This document shows, in pieces, positions 1 through 8,387 of a stretch of DNA of 32,603 nucleotides. Source of the stretch: Acidimicrobiales bacterium (GTDB taxonomy: Bacteria > Actinomycetota > Acidimicrobiia > Acidimicrobiales > JAUJNH01); the NCBI GenBank assembly GCA_030448245.1, contig JAUJNH010000003.1, forward strand, positions 228,126 to 260,728. Direction: 5' to 3'. A program made the position numbers and the translations under genes. The notes under the pieces were generated by a model, which saw nothing but the letters and a program-made list of their open reading frames with translations, did not search any database and was not told the DNA's origin. Each line of letters opens with the position of its first letter. Positions within the stretch are counted from its first letter, which is position 1.

Positions 1-83
1 GCTTGCCCATGATGGACCAGGCGCCCGGGCACTCACGACGCAGCACGTCCGGGAGCCGGGCGGGACGGCCCCAACCGGCGGTC

Positions 84-407
84 TCAGCGGCCGTAGGCAC
101 GGGTGACCGTGGCGATGCGGACCTGGTAGGTCTCGTACCACCTCGCCGCACCGATCCGCTGGATCTCGACGTGCTCGGCGACCTGCTTCCACGAAGTGGC
201 AGCGGCCTCGTCCGTCCAGTACGAGACGCTGATGCCGAACCTGGATCCGGGATCTCGTGCCGACTCGAAGCCGAGGTAGCCCGGCTGCTGCGCCGCCAGC
301 TCCTCCATCCGCTGGCTGGCGGCGCCGTAGCCCTCAGCATCGTGCTCGGTCCGGCGCGAGGAGAAGATCACCGCCGTGTAGGGCGGAACGGGTGCCTTCG
401 CGAACAT
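84..407 (-). CDS. Antibiotic biosynthesis monooxygenase (ABM)-like protein
   Basis: A 107-aa protein of the small ABM/YqjZ-like ferredoxin-fold family. The core reads as a single alpha+beta domain: an early TAVIFSSRRTE strand, the segment QPGYLGFESARDP, then FGISVSYWTDE and a C-terminal RWYETYQVRIATV strand. This pattern (GFES...GI.VSYW...W) is typical of YqjZ-type ABM proteins, which are mostly of unknown substrate, and some family members degrade haem or oxidise polyketides. The ATG at 405-407 was chosen because everything upstream in this frame is the shadow of the GNAT gene, and GGTGGG stands just before it. It lies 32 nt downstream of the GNAT gene on the same strand, so the two are probably cotranscribed. 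The fold assignment is fairly safe; the reaction is unknown. Confidence 0.8.
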   Translation of the reverse strand: MFAKAPVPPYTAVIFSSRRTEHDAEGYGAASQRMEELAAQQPGYLGFESARDPGSRFGISVSYWTDEAAATSWKQVAEHVEIQRIGAARWYETYQVRIATVTRAYGR

Positions 408-439
408 GCCCACCAGTAGAGCGCGCGACCGGCGACGTC

Positions 440-1018
440 CTACTCGAGGTTCAGCGTCAGGTAGGTGCTGTTCGGGCTCGGCGAGTAGTCGCCGAAGGGG
501 CCGCACGGCGTGAAGCCGACGCTCTGGTACAGGGCTAGCGCGGGGACGAACGCCTCCATGCTCCCGGTCTCCAGGCTGACCCGGCGGTGGCCGCGCCTGC
601 GGGCGACGCTGATGAGGTGGTCGAGCATGGCTTTGCCGACCCCCTGCCTGCGAGCTTCCTCGGCGGTGTGCATGGACTTCAGCTCGGCGCCGGTTCCGTC
701 GAGCTCCTTCAGTGCCCCGATGGCCAGCAACCGGCCGCCGCACCGGGCGCTGAACAGCGTGACCCCGGGATCCAGCAGGCCGCCCAGGTCGAGCGCGTGC
801 ATGTCCTCGGGCGGGCTGGTCTCCCTGGAGAAGGTGAGGTGCCGCTCGAGCAGCGCGAGCACGTCTTCGACCCGCGGGTCGGTTCTTTCGATGACGACCG
901 GCCCCACCCCGCAGGAACGTGCGTCGCGGGAGGCGGGTTCGCCGAGCGGTTCGACCGGCAGCCGAGGCGGTAGCGTTCCCATGGCGGCCCAGGACCCTTC
1001 AGCCGGCGACCGGATCAT
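440..1018 (-). CDS. GNAT-family N-acetyltransferase
   Basis: A 192-aa GNAT protein that should transfer an acetyl group from acetyl-CoA to an amine; the acceptor is unknown. The acetyl-CoA pyrophosphate loop is visible as RRQGVGKAML around residues 123-132, followed by RRGHRRVSLETG and the C-terminal ALYQSVGFTPCGPFGDY strand-turn seen in YsnE-like acetyltransferases. The domain proper begins near residue 41 (VVIERTDPRV), so about 40 N-terminal residues are extra. The ATG at 1018 is supported by a 4-nt ATGA overlap with the stop of the upstream 63-aa gene; an ATG at 982 or a GTG at 907 are alternatives that would give a more usual length. It sits between the small membrane protein and the ABM-like gene in a three-gene minus-strand unit. 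Confidence 0.85.
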   Translation of the reverse strand: MIRSPAEGSWAAMGTLPPRLPVEPLGEPASRDARSCGVGPVVIERTDPRVEDVLALLERHLTFSRETSPPEDMHALDLGGLLDPGVTLFSARCGGRLLAIGALKELDGTGAELKSMHTAEEARRQGVGKAMLDHLISVARRRGHRRVSLETGSMEAFVPALALYQSVGFTPCGPFGDYSPSPNSTYLTLNLE

Positions 1019-1206
1019 GAGGATGGCGAAGACACGACGACGTTGACGGCGACGATGCCGCCGAGGAAGACCCAGCCGACGGGCTGCGCCGTCGTTGGTC
1101 GGTCGGGACGTACCCGCCTGAACACGTGCGACTGGGTGACGATCCCAGGCGGCAGGTCCCGGGCCGGTCCCAGCGGCCCGAGCAGTCGTTCGAGCACCTT
1201 CGTCAT
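1015..1206 (-). CDS. Small single-pass membrane protein, 63 aa, unknown function
   Basis: Not a family I recognise. The 63-aa product begins MTKVLERLLGPLG and has one hydrophobic stretch near the C-terminus (about residues 42-60, VGWVFLGGIVAVNVVVSS), preceded by an arginine-rich segment (VFRRVRPDRP), as in a tail-anchored or single-pass membrane peptide with the basic side in the cytoplasm. A strong ribosome site GGGAGG lies about 7 nt before the ATG at 1206, and the stop overlaps the GNAT start as ATGA. Both argue that it is translated. It is divergent from the scramblase-like gene starting at 1273, leaving 66 bp for two promoters. Confidence 0.6.
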   Translation of the reverse strand: MTKVLERLLGPLGPARDLPPGIVTQSHVFRRVRPDRPTTAQPVGWVFLGGIVAVNVVVSSPSS

Positions 1207-1272
1207 CCGCCGACCTCCCGACCTGGCTCTTGACCCTAGACCTGCGGTCACGCTCGGCTGGAGGCGCCTGAG

Positions 1273-1819
1273 GTGGATCACGACGTGCCGGCGGTGGTTT
1301 CCGCTCGCTCGCTGCTCATCCGGAAGGCGCCGCGAACAGGGCCGTTCGAGTACGAGCTCCTCGACGCCGAGGGCACGGCCGCGGGCGTCGTGCGGCGGAT
1401 CGACATCCCGCGGCAGTCGAGCGCGCTGTGGAAGCTCACGAGCTTCTTCGAGTGGACGAGCTCGCTCCCCGACGTGCGGCTCGAGGTGGCCGACCTCCGG
1501 GGAATGCCGCTCTTCACGCTCCGGTTCACGGGCGAGGACGCTCAGTTCACCGCCATCGTGCACGACGCAGGCGGGAACGAGCTGGAGGTGGTGGCCAAAG
1601 GCCAAGGGGTGGCGGAGGATCCACTTCGACCTCAACGCCGTCCCCGTCGGCCGGATCAACCAGGCTCGCGGGTCCTTCAAGGGCATCCCCACGATGTCCG
1701 GCGACTACCACCTCGAGCTGGTCCGCCCCCTCGCCGAGCCGCTGCGCACCCTCGTGGTGGCCTGCGCGGTGGGCATGGACGTCAGCGTCAGCCAGACCGT
1801 CGGGGCCTGGATCCGGTGA
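1273..1819 (+). pseudogene. Scramblase/LURP-one-like protein, interrupted by one frameshift
   Basis: Two reading frames together give one protein of 181 aa. The first frame (GTG at 1273) runs through SARSLLIRKAPRTGPFEYEL, LWKLTSFFEW, LRGMPLFTLRFTGEDAQF and GGNELEVVAKGQG. The second frame takes up with WRRIHFDLNAVPVGRINQ and ends TLVVACAVGMDVSVSQTVG before TGA at 1817-1819. Removing one G from the four-G run at 1606-1609 joins them, and the joined length is an exact multiple of three. The alternating beta-strand pattern, with a glycine-led DxxG-type turn repeated and a hydrophobic last helix, fits the tubby-like phospholipid scramblase/LURP-one fold; members are mostly uncharacterised in bacteria. 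The break may be a consensus error or a true lesion. Confidence 0.6.
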
Positions 1820-1886
1820 TCAGGCCGGCGATGAGTCTGGACCTCCCTCGTCGTCTTGAAGAGCGCCGCAGCCAGGGAGGTCTTCG

Positions 1887-2165
1887 ATGAGCAGGTTGGA
1901 CAAGCAGTTCACGGCGCCGCTGCAGAGGGGCGAGAACAAGGGGGCGTGGACGTACCTGGTGATGCCGGGGTCGGCCGATCACTTCGGCACCCGAGGCCTC
2001 GTGAAGGTGGCCGGCACGATGGACGGCCATCCCTTCCGCAGCTCGTTCATGGCTCTGGGCGACGGCACGCACATGCTGCCCGTCAAGGCGTCGATCCGCC
2101 GGGCCATCGGCAAGGAGGCAGGCGACACGGTCACCGTCGTCCTGCAGGAGCGCCTCGACGGCTGA
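1887..2165 (+). CDS. DUF1905 domain protein
   Basis: A 92-aa protein that matches the DUF1905 fold: a small beta-barrel-like domain with the motif [19 protein letters not shown], then [37 protein letters not shown] and a final [13 protein letters not shown] strand. DUF1905 proteins occur alone or fused to a YdeI/OmpD-associated domain; their function is unknown. The ATG at 1887 has a good ribosome site (AGGGAGG, about 6 nt away). It follows the scramblase-like gene by 67 nt on the same strand and ends 20 nt before the convergent methyltransferase stop. Confidence 0.85.
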   Translation: MSRLDKQFTAPLQRGENKGAWTYLVMPGSADHFGTRGLVKVAGTMDGHPFRSSFMALGDGTHMLPVKASIRRAIGKEAGDTVTVVLQERLDG

Positions 2166-2185
2166 GGAGAGCAGGTGGCGGGAGG

Positions 2186-2947
2186 TCAACGCCTCCGGGC
2201 CCGCCACACCTCCTCGGCCGGCCAGCGGCTCGCCCAGTCGGCGGTCACGAAGCCGTAGCTCGAGCCGGCGCCGGGAGGCGGCCACAGCTCGACCAGGTCC
2301 TCGACCTCGAAGTGGTTGGCGCGCAGCAGGCGGATCCAGTCGCCGTGGCCGAGATGGAACTCGACGGTGTCGTCGTCGGGCCAGTCGAAGCGGTGCATCC
2401 CCCGGTGGGGCCGAAGGAGGCGGTCGCCCGCTGGCGTGCCCTCCTCGTCGGGGATGCAGAGCGCCAGCAGGCTGCTGTTGCCGAGGAACACGAGCTGCCC
2501 GCCCGGACGCAGCAGGCGGGCGGCCTCCGGGATCCAGCGGTACGGGTCGGCCCAGATGGCGGCGCCGTACTCGCTGATGGCGAGGTCGAAGGAGCCGTCC
2601 CGCAGCGGGACCTGCTCGCCGGCGGCGCGCACGAGCGGGAACCGCAGCCCGTGCTCGTCCTGCAGCTGGCGGGCGATGCGCAGCTGGCCAGGTGCTGGGT
2701 CGACTGCGACCGGCAGGCCTCCCCGGCGGGCCAGCCACGCCGACACGTAGGCGGTGCCGCACCCGAGCTCGACCGCTCTGAGGCCGTGCAGCTCGGATGG
2801 CAGGAGCCGGGCGGCCGCCTCGGGTACGTCGAAGATCCCCCATGACGGTTCGGCGGTCCACTGGCGCTGGGCGAAGGCCAGCTGGTCGTCACGCCGGGCG
2901 TCCCAGGCCGCCGCGTTGGCCCGGAGGTAGTCGGGGTCCGCCGCCAC
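2186..2947 (-). CDS. Class I SAM-dependent methyltransferase
   Basis: A 253-aa Rossmann-fold methyltransferase. Motif I is LRAVELGCGTAYVSAWLARR (about residues 67-86), followed by the acidic residue of motif II in LPVAVDPAPGQL and by motif IV, GSFDLAISEYGAAIWADPYR. The post-motif LLRPGGQLVFLGNS is typical of UbiE/Methyltransf_11-type enzymes acting on small molecules. The GTG at 2947 is chosen because the frame before it runs into the end of putA; the ATG at 2964 is out of frame. Only 26 nt separate it from the putA stop, so it is likely cotranscribed with putA, but its substrate cannot be read from the sequence. Confidence 0.85.
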   Translation of the reverse strand: MAADPDYLRANAAAWDARRDDQLAFAQRQWTAEPSWGIFDVPEAAARLLPSELHGLRAVELGCGTAYVSAWLARRGGLPVAVDPAPGQLRIARQLQDEHGLRFPLVRAAGEQVPLRDGSFDLAISEYGAAIWADPYRWIPEAARLLRPGGQLVFLGNSSLLALCIPDEEGTPAGDRLLRPHRGMHRFDWPDDDTVEFHLGHGDWIRLLRANHFEVEDLVELWPPPGAGSSYGFVTADWASRWPAEEVWRARRR

Positions 2948-2973
2948 GAGCGGACGATACCCATGCCCTTGCC

Positions 2974-5900
2974 TCAGACGCCGGCCACCGGCCGCTCGCG
3001 GAGGTTGCCGTAGCGGTGGCGGGTCTCGCTGATGGCCTGCTCGCGGCACCAGCGGGGGATCTCGATCTCGCCGGCGGCGACCGGGCTGCGGCGGTCGATG
3101 TCGACGCCGGCGTCGGTCGCGGCCCGCAGGACCGGGGCTGAGCCGAAGCCCAGGTCGCGCAGGCGCCCCGGCGGCCGCTCCCGCAGGACGTCCATGATGG
3201 CGTCGTCGTCGGCCACGACCTCGAGCTGGACCCCGACGGTGGCGGCGGCCAGGCGGCACAGCTCGACGTCCTCCTCCGGGGTGACCCCGTCGATCCGGAG
3301 GAGCACGGGCGGGAGGGGCCGGTGGCGCAGGATGTTCGCCTCGGCCCGAAGCCCCGACCGGTCCACGGGCTGGCCGAGCTCCGCCCAGGCGGCGGCGTAG
3401 GTGCTGCGGGCCTGCCCCAGCCGGTCGATCCCGTCCCGATCGGACCACCGCACGAGGCACGACAGGTGGTGGGGCCCGCCGGCCTTGGCGGTGGGGCCCA
3501 CGCTCGACGCCTTCCAACCGCCGAAGGGCTGGCGGCCGACGATGGCCCCGGTGATGTGGCGGTTCACGTAGGCGTTGCCCACCTCGACCCGCTCGAGCCA
3601 CGCGGCCACCTCGTCGTCGTCGAGGCTGTGGATGCCCCCGGTGAGCCCGAACGCCACCTGGTTCTGGAGGGAGATGGCGTGGTCGAGGTCGTCGGCCCGC
3701 AGGATGCCGAGCACCGGGCCGAACACCTCGTTCAGGTGGAACCGCGAGCCCGGCCGCACGCCGAGCTTGACCCCGGGGCGCCACAGGTAGCCCGCCTCGT
3801 CGAGCTGGCGGGGCTCGACGAGCCACCGCTCTCCCTCGTCCAGCTGGGAAAAGGCGGTCTGGAGCTGCCCCTCGGGCGGGCGGATGACCGGCCCCATGCT
3901 CGTCCTGAGGTCCGACGCCGGGCCCACCACGAGGCTCGACGTGGCGTCGGCGATGCGGCGGTGCAGGCCGCCGGCGTCGTAGACCGACGCCTCGACGATG
4001 GCCAGGCTGGCGGCCGAGCACTTCTGGCCGGCGTGGCCAAAGGCCGAGCGGACGAGGTCGCGGGCAGCCAGGTCGAGGTCGGCGGCGGCCGTCACGACGA
4101 TGGCGTTCTTCCCGCTGGTCTCGGCGAACAGGGTGAGGCCGGGCCGCCACCCCTGGAACAGGCGGGCGGTGGCCACGGCACCGGTGAGGACCACGGCGTC
4201 GACGTCGGGGTGGGTGACGAGGCGTTGGCCGACCTCGTCGTCGGGGCACGGCACGAACTGGAGGACGTCCCTGGGGATCCCGCCCGCCCACAGGTGCTCG
4301 GCCAGGAGGCGGGCCGTGAGCACGGTCTCGGTGGCCGGCTTGAGGATCACGGCGTTGCCGGCGGCCAGGGCGGACAGCACCCCGCCGGCGGGGATGGCGT
4401 AGGGAAAGTTCCAGGGCGGCGTGACGACGACGGTGCCCAGCGGCTCGGCGACGGTGTCGACCCGGCCGAGGCCTTCGGCCCCCGCCCCGTACCAGCGGGC
4501 GAAGTCGATCGCCTCGGAGACCTCGGCGTCGGCCTCGGCCACGATCTTGCCGGCGTCGAACGCCATGGTCGCGACGGCGCGACCCCGCTGGCCGGCCATC
4601 ACCTCGGCCGCGGTGCTCAGCAGGCGCCGGCGCTCACCTGGTGAGGTGGCGGCCCAGCCGGCCTGGGCGGCGCGGGCAGCGGCGACGGCCTCGTCGACGA
4701 GCGCGGCGTCGGCCAGGGCGTAGCGGTACAGGACCTGTCCTCCGGCCGAAGGGTCGAGGCCGACGCCGTCGGTGTTGGGCTGGCGGTCGTCCCCGCCGAC
4801 CTGCAGCGCCACCTCTTTCGGGGCCGCCTCGGCGAAGGTGGCCAGGTGATGGCGGGCCCAGGCCCGGTTGGCGGCCAGGGAGAGGTCGGTGTCGGGCTCG
4901 TTCGAGAACGGCGCCTCCGGGTCGAACCGCCGCCCGGCCGTCTCCTCGGCGGCACGGTCCTGGCCGTGGCGAGGCTTGGTGGCGACGTGGTGGCGGTCGG
5001 CCACGGAGGCCGCGAACCGCTCCTGCTGGCGGCGGAAGGGCTCGCTGTTGGGGGTCAGGCGGAACAGGTCGCGCAGGAAGTTCTCGGAGGCGGTGTTCTC
5101 CTCGAGCCGGCGCACCAGGTAGGCGATGGCCGACGTCATGTCGTCCGAGCGGGCGATCGGCGTGTAGAGCACCAGCCCGCCCATCGTCGTCGCCACCGCC
5201 CGGGCTTGCCCCTCGGCCATCCCCTCGAGCATCTCCACGTCGACCCGGGCCAGGGCCCCGGCCTCGCGGGCGCGGACGATGGCCCAGGCGATGTCGAACA
5301 GGTTGTGCGAGGCGACGCCGATGCGCAGGGCGTCGCCGGCGGCTGCATCGAGGAGCACGTCGAGGAGCCGCTTGTACGACGCGTCCGACTCGGCCTTGGC
5401 GGTGTAGGGCGCCTGCGGCCATCCCGACACCTCGGCCTCGACCTGCTCCATGGCCAGGTTGGCCCCCTTGACCAGGCGCACCTTCACGACGGCCCCGCCC
5501 CGGCGCCGCCGGTCCAGCGCCCACGACGCCAAGCGGGAGGCGGCGTCGTGGCTGTCCGGCAGGTACGCCTGCAGCACGATGCCGGCTGACAGGTCCAGCA
5601 GCGACGGCTCGTCCAGCACCCGCTGGAACACCGTCACGGTCAGCTCGAGGTCGCGGTGCTCCTCCATGTCCAGGTTGACGAACACCGGGGGCGTCGAGGC
5701 CTGCGCGGCCTGGTAGACGGCCCGCAGCCGATCGGCCACCCGCTCCACCTCGGCGTCAAAGGCGAGGACGTTCAGCTGGCTGCAGATCGACGACACCTTC
5801 ACCGACACGTACGAGACGTCGGGCCGCCGCACCCGCTCGAGCACGGCGTCGAACCGCCGGGTGGCCTCGTCCTCGCCGAGGACCGCCTCGCCCAGGACGT

Positions 5901-6384
5901 TCACGTTCGAGACGATCCCCTGACCCCGGCGGCGGGCCAGATGCCGGGAGAAGGCGGGATCCTCGGCCGGCAGGACGACCCCCCGGGCCTCGCGGCGGAT
6001 GCGCTGCGCGAGCAGCGGGCCCACCAGGCGCGGGAGGCGGGGGGCCAGCGAAGCCCCGAGGCGCAGCAGCGAGCGGTCGATCGGCCCCAGCGTGGCCGGC
6101 ACGCCGGTGCGGGCCACGATGTCGGCGAAGCGCTGCGCGGCCCGGACGGGGTCCTCGATCCGGGTCACCTCGTCGGTCAGCGCCAGCGCCAGGGCCAGCC
6201 CGTCCGGATCCCCCGAGAGCCGAGCCAGCCGCTCGGATCGCCGCCGCTGGCTGCGCGTGGTGTGGCGCTGCCCCTCGACGAGCAGGCGCTCGGCCAAGGC
6301 GACGGCCTCGGCGACGAGCCCGTCGTCGTCTCCCTCCCGGCAGTCCTGCGGGGGCGCGGTTACGGCCTTCGCGTCCAGGTCCAA
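2974..6384 (-). CDS. putA: Bifunctional proline dehydrogenase / L-glutamate-gamma-semialdehyde dehydrogenase
   Basis: A 1136-aa PutA that oxidises proline to glutamate in two steps with FAD and NAD. The proline dehydrogenase barrel spans about residues 90-460, with VSVKVSSICSQ, QAYLPDSHDA, VRLVKGANLAME and the substrate-binding arginine pair in YLVRRLEEN near residue 424. The aldehyde dehydrogenase half (about 500-1000) has VTPPWNFPYAIPAGGVLSAL, the catalytic Glu755 in ETSGKN and the nucleophile Cys789 in GQKCSAAS. There is no ribbon-helix-helix DNA-binding domain at the N-terminus, so it is an enzyme-only PutA. About 120 further residues follow the dehydrogenase domain. The start is a TTG at 6384 without a clear ribosome site, so the N-terminus could be a few codons off. 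Upstream lies the end of the glycan operon. Confidence 0.95.
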   Translation of the reverse strand: MDLDAKAVTAPPQDCREGDDDGLVAEAVALAERLLVEGQRHTTRSQRRRSERLARLSGDPDGLALALALTDEVTRIEDPVRAAQRFADIVARTGVPATLGPIDRSLLRLGASLAPRLPRLVGPLLAQRIRREARGVVLPAEDPAFSRHLARRRGQGIVSNVNVLGEAVLGEDEATRRFDAVLERVRRPDVSYVSVKVSSICSQLNVLAFDAEVERVADRLRAVYQAAQASTPPVFVNLDMEEHRDLELTVTVFQRVLDEPSLLDLSAGIVLQAYLPDSHDAASRLASWALDRRRRGGAVVKVRLVKGANLAMEQVEAEVSGWPQAPYTAKAESDASYKRLLDVLLDAAAGDALRIGVASHNLFDIAWAIVRAREAGALARVDVEMLEGMAEGQARAVATTMGGLVLYTPIARSDDMTSAIAYLVRRLEENTASENFLRDLFRLTPNSEPFRRQQERFAASVADRHHVATKPRHGQDRAAEETAGRRFDPEAPFSNEPDTDLSLAANRAWARHHLATFAEAAPKEVALQVGGDDRQPNTDGVGLDPSAGGQVLYRYALADAALVDEAVAAARAAQAGWAATSPGERRRLLSTAAEVMAGQRGRAVATMAFDAGKIVAEADAEVSEAIDFARWYGAGAEGLGRVDTVAEPLGTVVVTPPWNFPYAIPAGGVLSALAAGNAVILKPATETVLTARLLAEHLWAGGIPRDVLQFVPCPDDEVGQRLVTHPDVDAVVLTGAVATARLFQGWRPGLTLFAETSGKNAIVVTAAADLDLAARDLVRSAFGHAGQKCSAASLAIVEASVYDAGGLHRRIADATSSLVVGPASDLRTSMGPVIRPPEGQLQTAFSQLDEGERWLVEPRQLDEAGYLWRPGVKLGVRPGSRFHLNEVFGPVLGILRADDLDHAISLQNQVAFGLTGGIHSLDDDEVAAWLERVEVGNAYVNRHITGAIVGRQPFGGWKASSVGPTAKAGGPHHLSCLVRWSDRDGIDRLGQARSTYAAAWAELGQPVDRSGLRAEANILRHRPLPPVLLRIDGVTPEEDVELCRLAAATVGVQLEVVADDDAIMDVLRERPPGRLRDLGFGSAPVLRAATDAGVDIDRRSPVAAGEIEIPRWCREQAISETRHRYGNLRERPVAGV

Positions 6385-6452
6385 GGCACCAGGACTACCG
6401 CAACCTTCGGGGTTCCATGCACCAGCGCCCGGCGGCGGGACCTACGTCCCTT

Positions 6453-6470
6453 CGCCCCGGGCCAGGGGCG
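6453..6470 (-). terminator. GC-rich hairpin after the glycan operon
   Basis: A perfect 6-bp stem CGCCCC/GGGGCG with a 6-nt loop lies immediately after the stop codon of the last gene of the operon (stop at 6472). No T tract follows on the minus strand, so it is an L-shaped or Rho-assisted type terminator at best. It sits in the 87-bp gap before putA. Confidence 0.4.
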
Positions 6471-6471
6471 G

Positions 6472-7257
6472 TCAGGCCGGCCTCCGGCGCCTGGCCCGCC
6501 CCAGCTCCGCGCCGTGGCGGCTGGGCGCCTCGCGCTCGCACAGCCACACCTCGGGACCGGGCCTCGAGACGATGCGCAGCCCGGTGGTGCGGACCATCGC
6601 CTCGACCGCCGTCTCGCTCGGCACCCACCAGTTCGTCGGGTCGCCGGCGAGCTCGTGCTCGATGAACGCCATCACCGGCCAGCCGGGCCCCCGCAGCCGC
6701 CACCGCTGCTTGAACGGCAGGTCGGCCGGGACCTCGCCGCCCTCGGCGCCCGGCATGGTCAGGGTCTGGAGGACGAGCAGGCCGTCGACCAGCTCGGCCA
6801 CCAGGTCGAGGCCGAGCAGCGGGTAGCGCAGGTGGTACAGCACGCCGAGGAACAGGACGAGGTCGAAGTGCTCCTCGAGCTGGTCCAGCTGGTACACGTC
6901 GAGCTGGCGCAGCTCCACGGCGTCCGACAGGCCCAGCTGGCGGGCGGCCCACTCGGCCTGGGCCAGGTAGTGGGGGTCGTGGTCGATGCCCAGCACGCTG
7001 GCTCCCCGCTTGGCCAGCTCGAAGGTGTAGAAGCCCGCGTTGCAGCCGATGTCCAGCGCCCGCCAGCCGGTCATGTCCTCCGGCAGGGCCCGGCCGATCT
7101 TCTCCCACTTGTACGCCGGGAAGTCGCCCAGGGGGTGGTCGGGGGCGGTGGCCACGCTGTCGCCCAGCCGCAGGTTGTGGAACCACGGCCCCAGCCGGGC
7201 GATCTCGCCGTGCAGCCCCGACCGCTCGGCGTCACCCCCCTCGACCTGCAAGCTCAC
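6472..7257 (-). CDS. CmoB-like class I SAM methyltransferase of the glycan operon
   Basis: A 261-aa methyltransferase of the DUF1698/CmoB-like type. Before the Rossmann domain it has WFHNLRLGDSVATAP and FPAYKWEKIGRALP, as in that family. Motif I is WRALDIGCNAGFYTFELAKR (about residues 65-84), then GIDHDPHYLAQAEWA and FDLVLFLGVLYHLRYPLLGL. CmoB itself carboxymethylates tRNA wobble uridine, but relatives encoded among glycosyltransferases (TIGR04290-like) are thought to act in glycan or lipid modification, and context favours that here. The GTG at 7257 has GGGAG about 6 nt upstream. It follows the first CgeB-like glycosyltransferase by 46 nt, making it the last gene of the operon. The acceptor substrate is unknown. 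Confidence 0.8.
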   Translation of the reverse strand: MSLQVEGGDAERSGLHGEIARLGPWFHNLRLGDSVATAPDHPLGDFPAYKWEKIGRALPEDMTGWRALDIGCNAGFYTFELAKRGASVLGIDHDPHYLAQAEWAARQLGLSDAVELRQLDVYQLDQLEEHFDLVLFLGVLYHLRYPLLGLDLVAELVDGLLVLQTLTMPGAEGGEVPADLPFKQRWRLRGPGWPVMAFIEHELAGDPTNWWVPSETAVEAMVRTTGLRIVSRPGPEVWLCEREAPSRHGAELGRARRRRPA

Positions 7258-7303
7258 CGCAGGCTCCCTGGTCGCTCGGCCGCCGGCCCTTGGCCTCCTT
7301 GGC

Positions 7304-8386
7304 TCATGGGCGCCCGGCGCGGAGGAGGGGCGCCACGTGCGCCTCCAGCTCGGCGGCCCGGTGCTCGGCGGTGTGCTGGGCCAGCACCCGCTCGCGGGCC
7401 GCGGCGGCGATCGACGCCCTCCGCTCGTCGTCGACCTCGTCGAGGATGCGCAGCACGTCGCCGGCGTCGGCCGCGACGAGGATCTCGGTGCCGGGCCGGA
7501 AGAAGTGGTCGAGCCCCTCCCACCAGTCCGAGACGATCGGCACGCCGCAGGCCGCCGCCTCGAACAGCCGCACGCTGGGCGACCAGCCGGCGGCGACCAT
7601 GTCGGCCCTCGTGACGTTCAGGGTGAAGCGCTGGGCGCCGTAGAACTCGCGGTGGGCCGCCGGCGGCAGGTGCTGGATGCGCTCGACGTTGGCCGGCCAG
7701 GCCACGCTCTCGGGGTACTGGGGGCCGGCCACGGTGAAGCGGGCCGAGGGCAGCTGGCGGGCTGGCTGCAGCAGGAGGCGGTCCAGGACGGGTTGGCGGT
7801 CGGGGCTGTAGGTGCCGAGGTAGCCCAGGTCCCACCGGGCTGGGGTGTCGACCGGGGCGTAGCCATCGGGGTCGACGAGGCAGTGGAAGGCGCGGGCCCG
7901 GGGCGCCCCGAGCACCTCCTCCAGGCGGCGGAGCACCGGGCCGCCGGTGAACGACAGGTACAGGTCGAAGCGGGGGATCAGGCCGGGCACCAGGTACTCG
8001 CACTCGCCCCGCTCGAGGGCGGCCAGCGTGACCGGGGTGTCGATGTCGTAGAAGGCGGTGACGCCGGTGGCCGTGGCCGTGGCCCAGCGGCCCACCTCGA
8101 TGCCGTCGGGCACGTACGAGCCGACGACGACGACGTCGGCGTCGCGCACGTCGGCGGCAGAGTCGTCCCGCAGCTCGTCCAGCGAGCCGTAGAGGCGGGT
8201 CCGGCCGAAGGGCGGCTCGGGCAGGTCGCGGTGCTCGGCGTACCACGGCACGTCGCGCTCGAGGAACAGCACGTCGTGGCCCCGCTCGGTGAGGGCCCGA
8301 AGCAGCCCGCGGAAGTTGGTGGCGTGGCCGTTGCCCCACGACGACGTGATCGACAGGCCCAGCACCACGATGCGCAGCGGAGCCAC
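7304..8386 (-). CDS. CgeB-like glycosyltransferase (copy 1)
   Basis: A 360-aa GT-B glycosyltransferase resembling CgeB/Glyco_trans_1_2 proteins. The N-terminal Rossmann half starts LRIVVLGLSITSSWGNGHAT and continues with RALTERGHDVLFLERD. The C-terminal half has WDLGYLGTYSPDRQP, a FYGAQRFTLNVTRADM segment, the sugar-nucleotide region SPSVRLFEAAACGVPIVSDW and a closing VLAQHTAEHRAAELE helix. It should transfer a sugar from an activated donor; donor and acceptor are unknown. The GTG at 8386 is one nucleotide after the stop of copy 2, so the genes are translationally linked. It is one of three tandem homologous copies, pointing to local duplication. Confidence 0.85.
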   Translation of the reverse strand: MAPLRIVVLGLSITSSWGNGHATNFRGLLRALTERGHDVLFLERDVPWYAEHRDLPEPPFGRTRLYGSLDELRDDSAADVRDADVVVVGSYVPDGIEVGRWATATATGVTAFYDIDTPVTLAALERGECEYLVPGLIPRFDLYLSFTGGPVLRRLEEVLGAPRARAFHCLVDPDGYAPVDTPARWDLGYLGTYSPDRQPVLDRLLLQPARQLPSARFTVAGPQYPESVAWPANVERIQHLPPAAHREFYGAQRFTLNVTRADMVAAGWSPSVRLFEAAACGVPIVSDWWEGLDHFFRPGTEILVAADAGDVLRILDEVDDERRASIAAAARERVLAQHTAEHRAAELEAHVAPLLRAGRP

Positions 8387-8387
8387 C

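Noticed and set aside
3322..4644. Long plus-strand frame opposite putA
   Set aside because: Composition (many Gly, Arg, His, Val in shadow pattern) and the strong PutA motifs on the other strand.
7254..7304. A 17-codon leader frame (MSQGGQGP...) ending in a GTGA overlap with the methyltransferase start
   Set aside because: The AAGGAGG-like sequence falls inside it and there is no other support; too short to separate from chance.
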